A stretch of 26,058 nt of DNA, from IMG/VR virus record IMGVR_UViG_3300020156_000075, positions 1 through 26,058 of that record. One strand, given 5' to 3'. Position numbers and translations under genes: made by a program. Under the pieces are notes generated by a model. It searched no databases. It was not told the DNA's origin and saw only the letters and a program-made list of their open reading frames with translations. Position 1 is the first letter of the stretch, and every line of letters begins with the position of its first letter. Source of the DNA: a virus. Below are positions 16,401-23,452 of the stretch, one piece after another.

Positions 16401-17673
16401 TCGTGCAAGAAAGCATCCGAAAGACGTATTCGGTAAGCTTCTCATGGGTGCAGTGCTGCCTGTCCTCTATGGTAATCACTATATTTCTACTTGGGGGGAA
16501 GAGGGTGCGAACTGGTTATGGAATGAACAACCGCCGGATCGCAGAATGCAACATATGTATCTGCCTCGCCCGGACATTTGGTTCCGTCGGCAAATGGGTG
16601 AAGATATTCCGTTCAAACCGGAGTACGTATTGCCTATTCGTATGGCACCGGAAATGATTATTCTCTCAAACCCTATGATGCACGCATTATTAGGGCTTGG
16701 GTTCTTTCCTAATGCTACAAAGGGAGCGATTGTTCCTCCCGATGTTAATCGTGATCTATCCGGTGCACTAGATCAAGTGTTCGGATTATCACTACCATTC
16801 GTTGCTGGTCCTGCTGCTGCTCTCGGCTACGAAATTAAGCCGGGTGCAATCATGCGTGGCGATAATGCCATTCGTGAACTACGAACTAATAACTTCCAAG
16901 GAGCTAACAAGGATAAGATCAGTGCAGGGTCTGCTATCCCTCGCTCATTCTATGACGTAGTGAATGCTGTGTTCGGAGTGAACATGGCAAACATGGTAGC
17001 TGCTGCTAATGTGGCGCATGAGACATTCAAGAGAACTGGCGATACTGCTAAGTCGCTCAAAGATGCAGGTGATACTGCACTACTTAAGAGACAAGCCAGT
17101 TTGCCTATGTCTAATATGCTATTCCCTAGCGTCACTCGCAACTATGTCTATACTCCTATCAGTGATGAACTGAATAAGAACATGGCTGTTCTACGTCAGG
17201 TTCATGGACAATATGCGAATGAGCCTATGCGGATGATGAACCCGCGTTCTCGTCGTAACAGAGTGGATGATGTTCGTGGGGAGGAAATGGCGGCAGTTGC
17301 TGCACCTGTAGATGATCCCAATCTCGCAGCTATTCTTAACGATGTGCGAAACGGATTGTTCTCAGGTAAGATGACGCAGCTTGACCGCGAAAGACAGAAG
17401 CTGACGGCCACACGTGAGGGCTTGCAGCGTGGCACGTCAGCGACTGGAACGCCATTGCAGCGTTACAAGAGGGAACAAGAGATTACGAAGCAGATCAACG
17501 ATCTTGATCGGGATCGTTATGATCTGTATCAGTATGTGTGGTCGGATATTCAATCTCAATACTCGACAATATTTGCGAAGAGTTATCAAGAGCCTCTGTC
17601 TCCGCAATCACTTCTGAAAGCGGTTCAAATGTCGTCTCGTCGTGCGACGTTGGCTCCTGCTCCTGTCGAGTAA
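13438..17673 (+). CDS. Giant internal virion (ejection) protein
   Basis: At 1411 residues this is the largest gene, in the position of the T7 gp16-like protein that leads DNA ejection. The N-terminus has Gly/Ala-rich hydrophobic helices (GAGLIEGFGATLPTLYGLAG, residues 36-55; others near 180-220 and 275-285). A coiled coil near 410-470 and a DLTDYYDAVNFTLAREGLIS segment follow. Middle and C-terminal parts (NPPFAMVSVPWDG; YGNVMLQSNRYIIDRARKHP; FGKLLMGAVLPVLYG) resemble the large polyvalent-protein domains (LPD38-like) found in phage giant proteins. I see no lytic transglycosylase motif, unlike T7 gp16. The start is ATG at 13438 or 13444. The last 179 bases overlap the leftward ATPase gene. Confidence 0.7.
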   Translation: MTMTTQKNKLGDIVYNEKGEDTGERTSPDPWLMRALKQGGAGLIEGFGATLPTLYGLAGAGYEYATSDNKDLTFGEAMLSPEGRVRVRNLDASIAKDIFERNPGITDQEVNDRLMHIKKHSKKYYDQVTPHFRSGISFGRDVSRFAQDTVNDPRLPTERTQLDTLYNIVGSSGVPLPGAVGAKAAQVLTRPAATAGQRAAKVGLNALELTTPVTVPYTAGRVAANIGVQEGIDQTFRITNDQPSVVEDAWNAVPLPRLTKDNGDADWKGIAVTGVGAAGTILAAMKLKQIVTKPQGGPTYGPSAQQTIQDNNVNPEPMSQRVANLGSDTGAPLEYLRGAGVDGAPLRNAQVELEFNSGSMPTQIFENIYERGLLPDGRRIKPLNDTALEWRNSDDGFKNAVSDYINIRNRLHDEGEALSETNRSLAETTAKLQKAQNATTPNPTLIGRLTQEVADLNSELRARATDADPNLRPNLMGLSSQDARTRLASLQQNPKVIAMAKDLTDYYDAVNFTLAREGLISAAEAGKMRQHLRNGLTHLEDNPFNGKSWLQQKYMQYRGVVDPLSVYSEGRKDLFRGHTERVYRKGYLDDTDKRVTKPNQQGMRFEPRPNTPYDPFTNAALFGLRASQAIAANRAKRSFVHQLIASPNNRNGEFGKIVERIPAHTIGARATEINTKLEDYAKGKLHIGHFENGDYVLTNINSPIVKRSFDFAPTATVPLLSGLRKTIQTTLTGALNPPFAMVSVPWDGMMGVFFRDPKLVFGPISGAAARLFGRESYITRAISTASAPVDLAVILARLPVVATKRLMIEAFGPATEQLGKSIQQQLASQSGFFGSLASLPGGNLVIGKVASSMAKAYHSSWTYAMKEMRIGHTNILLETDKLMKQVTSLEKGATAEAKAVWNGYKSLLSVVHDTAKELFLSQNMKQFKRELRAGQHAIPDDIQKWIVNETRKIGGDFQRHSGNNFISSFMSTVPYGNVMLQSNRYIIDRARKHPKDVFGKLLMGAVLPVLYGNHYISTWGEEGANWLWNEQPPDRRMQHMYLPRPDIWFRRQMGEDIPFKPEYVLPIRMAPEMIILSNPMMHALLGLGFFPNATKGAIVPPDVNRDLSGALDQVFGLSLPFVAGPAAALGYEIKPGAIMRGDNAIRELRTNNFQGANKDKISAGSAIPRSFYDVVNAVFGVNMANMVAAANVAHETFKRTGDTAKSLKDAGDTALLKRQASLPMSNMLFPSVTRNYVYTPISDELNKNMAVLRQVHGQYANEPMRMMNPRSRRNRVDDVRGEEMAAVAAPVDDPNLAAILNDVRNGLFSGKMTQLDRERQKLTATREGLQRGTSATGTPLQRYKREQEITKQINDLDRDRYDLYQYVWSDIQSQYSTIFAKSYQEPLSPQSLLKAVQMSSRRATLAPAPVE
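17491..17526 (-). terminator. Stem-loop at the end of the leftward operon, inside the ejection gene
   Basis: Arms at 17491-17503 and 17512-17526 pair over 13 bp with one two-base bulge and an 8-base loop, spanning the stop codon (17495-17497) of the leftward ATPase. Leftward RNA after it reads CTTCGTAATCTCTTGTT, only moderately U-rich. The site holds five GATC tetranucleotides. It may terminate or protect the 3' end of the leftward transcript while being coding sequence on the other strand. Confidence 0.45.
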
Positions 17674-18904
17674 TTCCAACTGCACGAAGTATCTTTTTCC
17701 AAACTTCTGGATTGAGTAGTTTAGTTGTTGGTGCGTAGTATCTAGATGGTCTGCCGCGTCCAGAAGGACCGGGAATTGTCCAGAGTTTAACTGCGCCTTG
17801 CTCAACCAGCACGTCCAAAGCAACATTATATTCTCCGGGTTTCATTTGATAACGGCATTTCAGGAATAGTTGATCATTCTTTATTCCTGATTTGCCTGCG
17901 TCTAAGAGAACTTCCCGTAACTTGTCGAGCCCATGCGCAAGTTTAAGATCAAAGGAATGTTCTCGGAAGATGTTATAACCAGATACTTTTGCCCTTGTGA
18001 CTGCATCCACCGCCAATTGCAGGTCTTGGACATTGACGGTCGAAGCGAGCCTAGAAAGGCAAATGCAAGCTGCTGCTCTAAGAACGTGGCCATCTTCCCG
18101 GCTCTCAAAGCTGCGTCTGTATGGGTCCTGCGAATAGCGACGGGACTTGTACCAGTTAACAAAAAACGTTTTAGCCTCGTCATCGATCGATACCTTTCCG
18201 ATGCTCAATGCGTGCGACCGTAACTTCCGCAAGAAATCTCTTAGTCCGCTTAAATCTCTGCGCTGCTCGCTCGGCCAAGCGTACAACTTCTTCCGGTGTT
18301 CCGAAGATATGAAGATGCAACGTGATGTGAAACCACCCTCGATCACGTCGGGATTGATTGCTTTCGTCAACCATGTTGGTGTACTCCCTGATAAGAATGT
18401 TACGAAGGGATTAAGTATAGGTCTAGCTCCACCGCTAATGCTGCCGCCACCAACCCGCTTATCAGGACAATCATACAAATCAGTAAGTAGGCCCGGCATT
18501 CCCAAGGCGTAACCTTCCCTGCCAAGGAATGTGACCATTTCACTAATAGTGATAACAGCATGGGCTTCTCCTAATAGCTTGGAACGTGTTGACATTTCTA
18601 ACCAGAGTTTCTCTGGTGTTGTTTTGTTCTCAATTAGCAACACATTCTCGTCAAGGACGCCATCAATAACTTTTGATGCAAAACTAATAGCGGTTGACTT
18701 CCTAGTCATGCCGCTCTCTGCGCATAATACAACGTACCAATTAAGAAAGATCGGGGCGCGTGGTCTATCTACGTAGCAATTACGTCCGACCACGGCCCCA
18801 ATAGTCCAGAGAGCAGCCCAAAAGTCATACTCCGATGGAGTTTCTTGATCTTTTAGATGCTCCATGAAGAACTCAATGTAACTATCTTTTGGGCCGCGTA
18901 GCAT
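17495..18904 (-). CDS. DUF3987-like P-loop ATPase, replication-associated
   Basis: The 469-residue protein has a P-loop variant (AESGMTRKST, residues 62-71, with GxxxKST), a Walker B-like VITISE (117-122), and FVTFLSGSTPTWL followed by GFTSRCIF (168-198). This layout matches DUF3987/YfjI-like proteins that often sit with primases, helicases and polymerases in phages and mobile elements. A winged-helix-like domain with RGRPSRYY near 365-385 and a low-complexity acidic, Thr/Asp-rich tail follow. It probably acts in replication as a helicase-like ATPase, but no primase motif is seen. The start at 18904 has GGAG upstream. The last 179 bases overlap the ejection protein gene on the other strand. 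Confidence 0.72.
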   Translation of the reverse strand: MLRGPKDSYIEFFMEHLKDQETPSEYDFWAALWTIGAVVGRNCYVDRPRAPIFLNWYVVLCAESGMTRKSTAISFASKVIDGVLDENVLLIENKTTPEKLWLEMSTRSKLLGEAHAVITISEMVTFLGREGYALGMPGLLTDLYDCPDKRVGGGSISGGARPILNPFVTFLSGSTPTWLTKAINPDVIEGGFTSRCIFISSEHRKKLYAWPSEQRRDLSGLRDFLRKLRSHALSIGKVSIDDEAKTFFVNWYKSRRYSQDPYRRSFESREDGHVLRAAACICLSRLASTVNVQDLQLAVDAVTRAKVSGYNIFREHSFDLKLAHGLDKLREVLLDAGKSGIKNDQLFLKCRYQMKPGEYNVALDVLVEQGAVKLWTIPGPSGRGRPSRYYAPTTKLLNPEVWKKILRAVGITRQEQEPTSHDETTFEPLSEVIAETEALDNSSQILSSIEIEYPTTHTDTDHNDPDQDR

Positions 18905-18905
18905 A

Positions 18906-19352
18906 TTAGTGCTCCGTTGAGTTTCTTTTATCCATCATTGCGATTTCATCAGCAAGATCACCAGCTTTAACATTTGTTACGGAACCAGTAGCAAAGTCTA
19001 CCAATGCCGTGTCATGATCTATGTCAACCTTTGGCATAGAACCGAGAACTTTTCTTGCGATGTCGGCAAACACCTGCAATTGCTCTTTTGTAGGCGGTCC
19101 ACTACCGATACTAACTTGGAAATCAACCATAGCTGACAAAGAGACAGCAGCCATTACATGTAGATAGAATGCAATAGCCTCTGCTGTCGGTTTCTGAAAT
19201 TCTTTCATAACAACTGTCTGCGTGACAAGTTCATTCGTAATACGAACGATTTTTGCCATTGCTACAGCATGGTTCTGCTGCATCGATAGCATTTTAGAAG
19301 TATCATTGAATGCGTCTTGTACGTCACTAATAGTAATAGGAGTAGGTTTCAT
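18906..19352 (-). CDS. Hypothetical protein
   Basis: A 148-residue mostly helical protein I do not recognise. Its N-terminal half has repeated amphipathic helices (DVQDAFNDTSKMLSMQQNHA; AMAKIVRITNELVTQTVVMK), and its middle holds a hydrophobic helix (FYLHVMAAVSLSAMVDFQV), perhaps buried in an oligomer rather than a membrane. The C-terminal part is acidic. Its start overlaps the MazG-like gene stop as ATGA with GGAGA upstream, and its stop lies just before the ATPase start, so it is part of the leftward operon. Confidence 0.65.
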   Translation of the reverse strand: MKPTPITISDVQDAFNDTSKMLSMQQNHAVAMAKIVRITNELVTQTVVMKEFQKPTAEAIAFYLHVMAAVSLSAMVDFQVSIGSGPPTKEQLQVFADIARKVLGSMPKVDIDHDTALVDFATGSVTNVKAGDLADEIAMMDKRNSTEH

Positions 19353-19723
19353 CGATTGTCTCCATCGCCTTGCACAGTACCACGCGCCTTCCGATCACGT
19401 AGTTTCTCGATATTACTTTCAGCAGCTTCACTAAGCTTAAAGCCTAGTAATTGCGTCAGTTCTGATACGTACCAAAGAACATCGCCACATTCATCTAGGA
19501 TTTTCTTGCGTACTTCATCATATGCCTGAGCACCTTTGCCTTCGTAGTCGCCTCGAACAATCTTCTTAATCTTACCGGCGACTTCACCAGCCTCACTGCA
19601 TAGTCCTAGAGAAAGATACTCAAGAGCTTTGTCTTGTGAGTACACAGCAGTCTTACGTGTAGCAATCTGGTAGTCGTCGAAGTCGTTACCATTGGGATCG
19701 TTTGGAAAATCTAGTCCGAACAT
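19349..19723 (-). CDS. MazG-like nucleoside triphosphate pyrophosphohydrolase
   Basis: The 124-residue protein carries the all-alpha NTP pyrophosphohydrolase signature: LSLGLCSEAGEVAGKIKK with E44 and E47 (ExxE), then KILDECGDVLWYVSELTQLL with E78 and D81 (ExxD), and a final NIEKLRDRKARG motif. These acidic residues bind magnesium. Family members cleave NTPs or dNTPs to NMP plus pyrophosphate; phage versions are proposed to clear non-standard nucleotides or (p)ppGpp. Placed with the polymerase and the dNMP-kinase-like gene it fits nucleotide-pool control. The start follows GAGG. Length is typical for a single-domain MazG-like phage enzyme. Confidence 0.88.
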   Translation of the reverse strand: MFGLDFPNDPNGNDFDDYQIATRKTAVYSQDKALEYLSLGLCSEAGEVAGKIKKIVRGDYEGKGAQAYDEVRKKILDECGDVLWYVSELTQLLGFKLSEAAESNIEKLRDRKARGTVQGDGDNR

Positions 19724-19725
19724 AA

Positions 19726-19980
19726 TTACCTCACATAGTTAATGATATCGACCTCGATCGTCGGCTTACGCTTGACAAGCCGGGCCGCTTCAACAATTAC
19801 CAATTCCTTACAATTAGCTTGTCCTTCAATAATAAGTGCGGCATCCTCTACTGCGTCATCAATCGACTTATACCATTTACGCGTATTAGATTGGTGATTA
19901 AGTACACCGCTAATTGCCGACGTTGCAAGGATCGTATAACGATGCTCGTCGTCCGGCTTACTTGCCTTTTCCTTTGCCAT
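19726..19980 (-). CDS. Hypothetical protein
   Basis: An 84-residue protein with a basic/acidic N-terminus (MAKEKASKPDDEHRY) followed by an alpha/beta region: ATSAISGVLN, SIDDAVEDAALIIEGQ, ELVIVEAARLVKR and a final strand VDIINYV. It may be a small alpha-beta fold that handles a nucleotide or protein partner, but I recognise no motif. It overlaps the upstream membrane-protein stop as TAATG. Confidence 0.6.
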   Translation of the reverse strand: MAKEKASKPDDEHRYTILATSAISGVLNHQSNTRKWYKSIDDAVEDAALIIEGQANCKELVIVEAARLVKRKPTIEVDIINYVR

Positions 19981-20171
19981 TATTCTTTTTCCTTTTTAAT
20001 ACAGACTGGTCTAGGACTGTCACCACCGCCCTGTTGTATCCAAGTTCCACCGGCATTGACACAAGTTTCAAATGCTTTCAACATTGTTTCGTTTGTTTGT
20101 TTGCAGCTATATGCCATCGCTAATATTAGACAGATAGCCACTAGGCCACCCATAATTGGACCTGCTATCAT
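19980..20171 (-). CDS. Small single-TM protein
   Basis: The 63-residue product has one hydrophobic segment (about residues 3-20, AGPIMGGLVAICLILAMA) followed by YSCKQ and a polar tail with Cys37 and Cys57 in a C-x-AGGTW-x-C-like pattern, likely a disulfide if exported. The ATG at 20171 is chosen over a GTG at 20177 because it overlaps the stop of the zinc-ribbon gene as ATGA and has GGGG upstream. The role is unknown; small early membrane proteins in phages often modify host functions. Confidence 0.62.
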   Translation of the reverse strand: MIAGPIMGGLVAICLILAMAYSCKQTNETMLKAFETCVNAGGTWIQQGGGDSPRPVCIKKEKE

Positions 20172-20320
20172 GAACACCCCGTTGTTTCACCGCAAACTGT
20201 ACACAGTAAACACGTTCCGTTTCGGATCATTTTATAATTATCACAGAAATGACATTTATCACCAGTGTATAAAGAATGCTCCTGTTTCACAGGCTCTTTA
20301 TCTTTTTTAGATTGCTCCAT
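20168..20320 (-). CDS. 50-residue zinc-ribbon protein, class II RNR C-terminus-like
   Basis: A short gene between the polymerase and the membrane protein. The start at 20320 has AGGGA upstream. It overlaps the polymerase 3' end by 34 bases and the next start as ATGA. After a Lys/Glu-rich N-terminus it has CHFC (Cys23, 26), then RNGTCLLCTVCGETTGCS (Cys37, 40, 43, 49). The CxxC plus GTCxxCxxCG-x4-CS layout resembles the zinc-binding tail of adenosylcobalamin-dependent ribonucleotide reductase (NrdJ), where the cysteines help re-reduce the active site. Here it stands alone, with no reductase gene in the window. A general zinc-ribbon regulator is the alternative. Confidence 0.65.
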   Translation of the reverse strand: MEQSKKDKEPVKQEHSLYTGDKCHFCDNYKMIRNGTCLLCTVCGETTGCS

Positions 20321-22836
20321 CGATGTATCCCTAAGTCGTCCGGCGCACTCATTGCTAGGTCTGCCGGGATAATGAGAGGCTCACCTTGAACCATGATCGG
20401 TTCTTCGGCGTGTTCCTTCATGATGGCAAGGCACCCTTTCAAGAGGTTCAATGGAGCAAGGCAAATCAGGGCATCATGGATATTGAGGACAATACGGGCA
20501 ACCGACTTAGGCCATCTTTCATCGTCGTGGCATTGATAAATCACTCGACTTACCTTATCTCCGATGGTAGATTGAGGCTTGAAAGCGACGATGCTTTCTA
20601 ACGCTTCCTCGGTGAGCCGTTCGAGAATGAACAAACGACGCCCATATGCGTTGAACAGCATACGGGTATCCTTGACCTCCTTCTCAAGCCTAGCCCACCA
20701 CTTACGAAGTTCAGGATTGATCCGATGGTAGAGCATGTAAGCCTCATGAGCCTTCATACTGGAGAGCCCGGTAGTCTCAGCGAGCCTATCAGCGGCCATC
20801 CTGTAGTTGAGCCCATGCCGACAACGTTTAGCGATGAACCTTACGGTCTTGTCCCCCTCGACTGTTTCGTCAGCGGTGGGTACTTGGTCGTAAGGTATGT
20901 TGAACATTGTTGCAGCGAGCGAACGGTGACAGTCAAAGCCCCCGTCTAATCTCGCTTTCTCAAAGTCAGCTTTCCAGCTAGGTATGTTAGCATCCCAGCC
21001 GACGTACCTAGCTTCTGCCTGTGACAAGTCGAAATAGCCAAATCCATACTGCAACATTTGTTCAGGGTCTAGCTTCTCTTTAGCTACACCATTGGCTTTC
21101 GCAATCAACTCAGCAAGTTTATCATCCAGATCAACCTTGTCGGCGATGAACATATTCTTCGCACGACTAGGCTGGTTCTGCATGTTCATTCCGGTGCCGA
21201 TGAGAGTTTTTGCGGATGACAATCTTCCCGGTGCGGATTGCGTACCAGTTTGTTTCCACTCACATCTGATCCGGTTGTCTGCGTCGATCTTACTTTCTGC
21301 ATAGGTACTGAGGAATTTATGTTCTTTACTATATTCGTTGTGTAGAGTAAGAACTTTTCTAGCTGTCTCAGGTGTTCTTGGATGGTCGAACATCCGCTTG
21401 CGATTTGCTGCATCTGTGCTAGTTCCCCTTCCAACAAGTTTAAGTCTTTGGAAGTAGAGTTCAGAACGTGCAGGCGTAGAGTTAGGATTTGGGCTGTAAT
21501 CGCTGTCACCTGTAGCTTCTTGAACAGCTTTGTGGAACTCTCTAAGTTTCTCTGCAACTGCCTCTTGTAGTTCTGTTGTAATTCTGTCTTTGATTGTGGC
21601 ATCTATCAACACTCCGCCAACTGTCATCCTCACTAGGTGAGGTTGTAGCCTCATGATATGTTCGAAGAAGAACTTGTCTAATCCTTGGGCTTCGAGTTCT
21701 TTCTTGAGTTTGATTTGGATCGCCCTAGTAATGCATACGTCTGTGATGTTGTATCGCCAATAAGCTTCAATGTCACCTTTGTCTTTCCATTCGGTTCGTT
21801 CATCCTTGTAATATGGGTGGTTGGTATACTGTGTACATAGATACCCAAGATCATGGGGGAGACGGGGATATAAGCAGTGGTGAGCCAGCATCGTATCGAA
21901 CCACGCTTTGTGGACTTGTATTTTATCCTTAAGCCAGAGCCAATACATGTCGAAGTTAGCGTTTTGGGCAACAAACTTGTTCTTCGGGTTGGCGAACATT
22001 TGTTGCAGCCGCAGCCGAATTTGAACTTCTTCATCGAGAGTATAGTAAGGCTCACCACGGATGCCTCTAAGTGGAATTGTACCCCCTCGATACATATCGA
22101 CTGCAAGGCCCACACAGGAAGTCTCGTTGCCTCCTGTTTCAATGTCAAAGCTGATTGGTTCTCCGCTCTTTTCAATCTCACCAATGAATTCAATTGCTCT
22201 ATTGGCTTCTGTGATGATTTCGCCATCGATCTTATACTCCTTCCATTTTCCAGATGTTACAATAGGCAGTTTCGCACAGTCCATGATGAAAGTGATTTCA
22301 GTCTTTGGTTCTCTTACAACCATCGCTGGATTATAAGTTGCGACCGCGCGATATGTACGGGGCTGCGAGGCCGCCAAGGACATAATTTCAAAGTCCAAGA
22401 CTGATCCTCTCCATTTGGTGATCCCTTTACGATCACATAAAGCTTCCAGTGCCATATTACCAAGACACAGAACATACTTAAGGTTAGGTAGACATGCCAA
22501 TTCCCAACGCAGTAGTGCATACCAATGATCTTTTTCATTCTTAGGTAGCTGTATCTTCTCCGTACTCTCGGCGCCACCATATGCCAATTGTTTCTTACAT
22601 ACGTTAGTGACATACACCTCTCTCCGAGTGATGTTATGCTTTCTCAAAGTGTTCCATAGCAATTGACCACTACCACCAACAAGCGGAACCTTCATCTGTA
22701 CTTCACGTGATCCCGGAGCCTCCGCAACGACGGCAATCTCTGCGTTGAAAATGCCGTCCATTGCGCAGTCAACGGTTAGTCCAAGTGCACTAGCTCTGCG
22801 CTGGTACTCTTGAGACAGTTCCGCTAAATTGTTCAT
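20287..22836 (-). CDS. Family A DNA polymerase with N-terminal uracil-DNA glycosylase-like domain
   Basis: The 849-residue protein fuses two units. Residues 33-190 resemble family 4/5-type uracil-DNA glycosylase: AEAPGSREVQMKVPLVGGSGQLL (39-60) and YNPAMVVRE (168-176) match the two active-site motifs, but the iron-sulphur cysteines are not all evident. Then come a 3'-5' exonuclease (FDIETGG, D231/E233; NANFD, D296; YNITD, D366) and a polymerase with TGTQSAPGRLSS (530-541), motif A FDLSQAEAR (D603), motif B RFIAKRCRHGLNYR (667-679) and motif C NIHDAL (D788). It should replicate the phage genome. Motif C has Ala where Glu is usual. Its start overlaps the upstream kinase gene by 47 bases. Confidence 0.93.
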   Translation of the reverse strand: MNNLAELSQEYQRRASALGLTVDCAMDGIFNAEIAVVAEAPGSREVQMKVPLVGGSGQLLWNTLRKHNITRREVYVTNVCKKQLAYGGAESTEKIQLPKNEKDHWYALLRWELACLPNLKYVLCLGNMALEALCDRKGITKWRGSVLDFEIMSLAASQPRTYRAVATYNPAMVVREPKTEITFIMDCAKLPIVTSGKWKEYKIDGEIITEANRAIEFIGEIEKSGEPISFDIETGGNETSCVGLAVDMYRGGTIPLRGIRGEPYYTLDEEVQIRLRLQQMFANPKNKFVAQNANFDMYWLWLKDKIQVHKAWFDTMLAHHCLYPRLPHDLGYLCTQYTNHPYYKDERTEWKDKGDIEAYWRYNITDVCITRAIQIKLKKELEAQGLDKFFFEHIMRLQPHLVRMTVGGVLIDATIKDRITTELQEAVAEKLREFHKAVQEATGDSDYSPNPNSTPARSELYFQRLKLVGRGTSTDAANRKRMFDHPRTPETARKVLTLHNEYSKEHKFLSTYAESKIDADNRIRCEWKQTGTQSAPGRLSSAKTLIGTGMNMQNQPSRAKNMFIADKVDLDDKLAELIAKANGVAKEKLDPEQMLQYGFGYFDLSQAEARYVGWDANIPSWKADFEKARLDGGFDCHRSLAATMFNIPYDQVPTADETVEGDKTVRFIAKRCRHGLNYRMAADRLAETTGLSSMKAHEAYMLYHRINPELRKWWARLEKEVKDTRMLFNAYGRRLFILERLTEEALESIVAFKPQSTIGDKVSRVIYQCHDDERWPKSVARIVLNIHDALICLAPLNLLKGCLAIMKEHAEEPIMVQGEPLIIPADLAMSAPDDLGIHRWSNLKKIKSL

Positions 22837-23452
22837 TGCACCATTCCGTTATGACTTTGGTAGCCTCTTTATAGAAGGCTTCCTTAGTCGAATTGTTACC
22901 GATATCCACAGCCTTAACACGTAACGGAACATTGAACAGATAAGAGCGACTGTCGCCCTCATATGTACAACCGTCACGCCCGATGCGGATCAATCTCACT
23001 TTACCGGGGTGCAACTCTTCAAGTGCTTCTAGTTCTTCGTAAAACCCGCTATCAGAAATGATGTACAATTGTTTAGGGTCTTGCCTGATGAACTTACCCT
23101 TAGACCGAGTAACATAACGTTCGATCTTCTTACCTAACATAGTTCCGAAGATACCATTGCCAAATGTAGGCTTAGCCCATTCTTCTGACATTGTAATAAG
23201 AGAGCGTCGGATCGATTGATTGTTAGGTAGTAGTCCGGGAATGTTCTTATTAAACTCTAGTTCATCCCTTGAGATATCTAGGAATGCTGAGAGCGCATCC
23301 TTTATTGGTTCCGCGAACTTCTCGTGATAAACCAATGTACGATGCTCGCCAAACATATAGAAAGGATGACCATTGAATGCAATGTATTCAGCTAAAGTGT
23401 CCTTCCCGCATCCCGGTGGGCCATTCAAGACTACGACCAGATAGTTGCTCAT
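22790..23452 (-). CDS. P-loop kinase, deoxynucleoside monophosphate kinase-like
   Basis: The 220-residue protein starts MSNYLVVVLNGPPGCGKDT, a Walker A motif (GPPGCGKDT, residues 11-19) right after the first strand. The GKDT form plus the phage replication setting resembles dNMP kinases (T4 gp1-like) that phosphorylate dNMPs for DNA synthesis. A later SEEWAKP segment (about 90-96) and IISDSGFYEELEAL region fit such a fold; the latter may carry the DxxF/E part of the nucleotide site. GAGG lies seven bases upstream. It works in the same pathway as the MazG-like enzyme and the polymerase. Other small P-loop kinases are possible. Confidence 0.75.
   Translation of the reverse strand: MSNYLVVVLNGPPGCGKDTLAEYIAFNGHPFYMFGEHRTLVYHEKFAEPIKDALSAFLDISRDELEFNKNIPGLLPNNQSIRRSLITMSEEWAKPTFGNGIFGTMLGKKIERYVTRSKGKFIRQDPKQLYIISDSGFYEELEALEELHPGKVRLIRIGRDGCTYEGDSRSYLFNVPLRVKAVDIGNNSTKEAFYKEATKVITEWCNEQFSGTVSRVPAQS

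Noticed and set aside
20283-20308. CCTG-TTTCA-CAGG followed by a T-rich stretch on the plus strand as a rightward terminator
   Set aside because: The stem has only four pairs, and no rightward genes lie nearby. The T-run is explained by Lys codons of the leftward genes.
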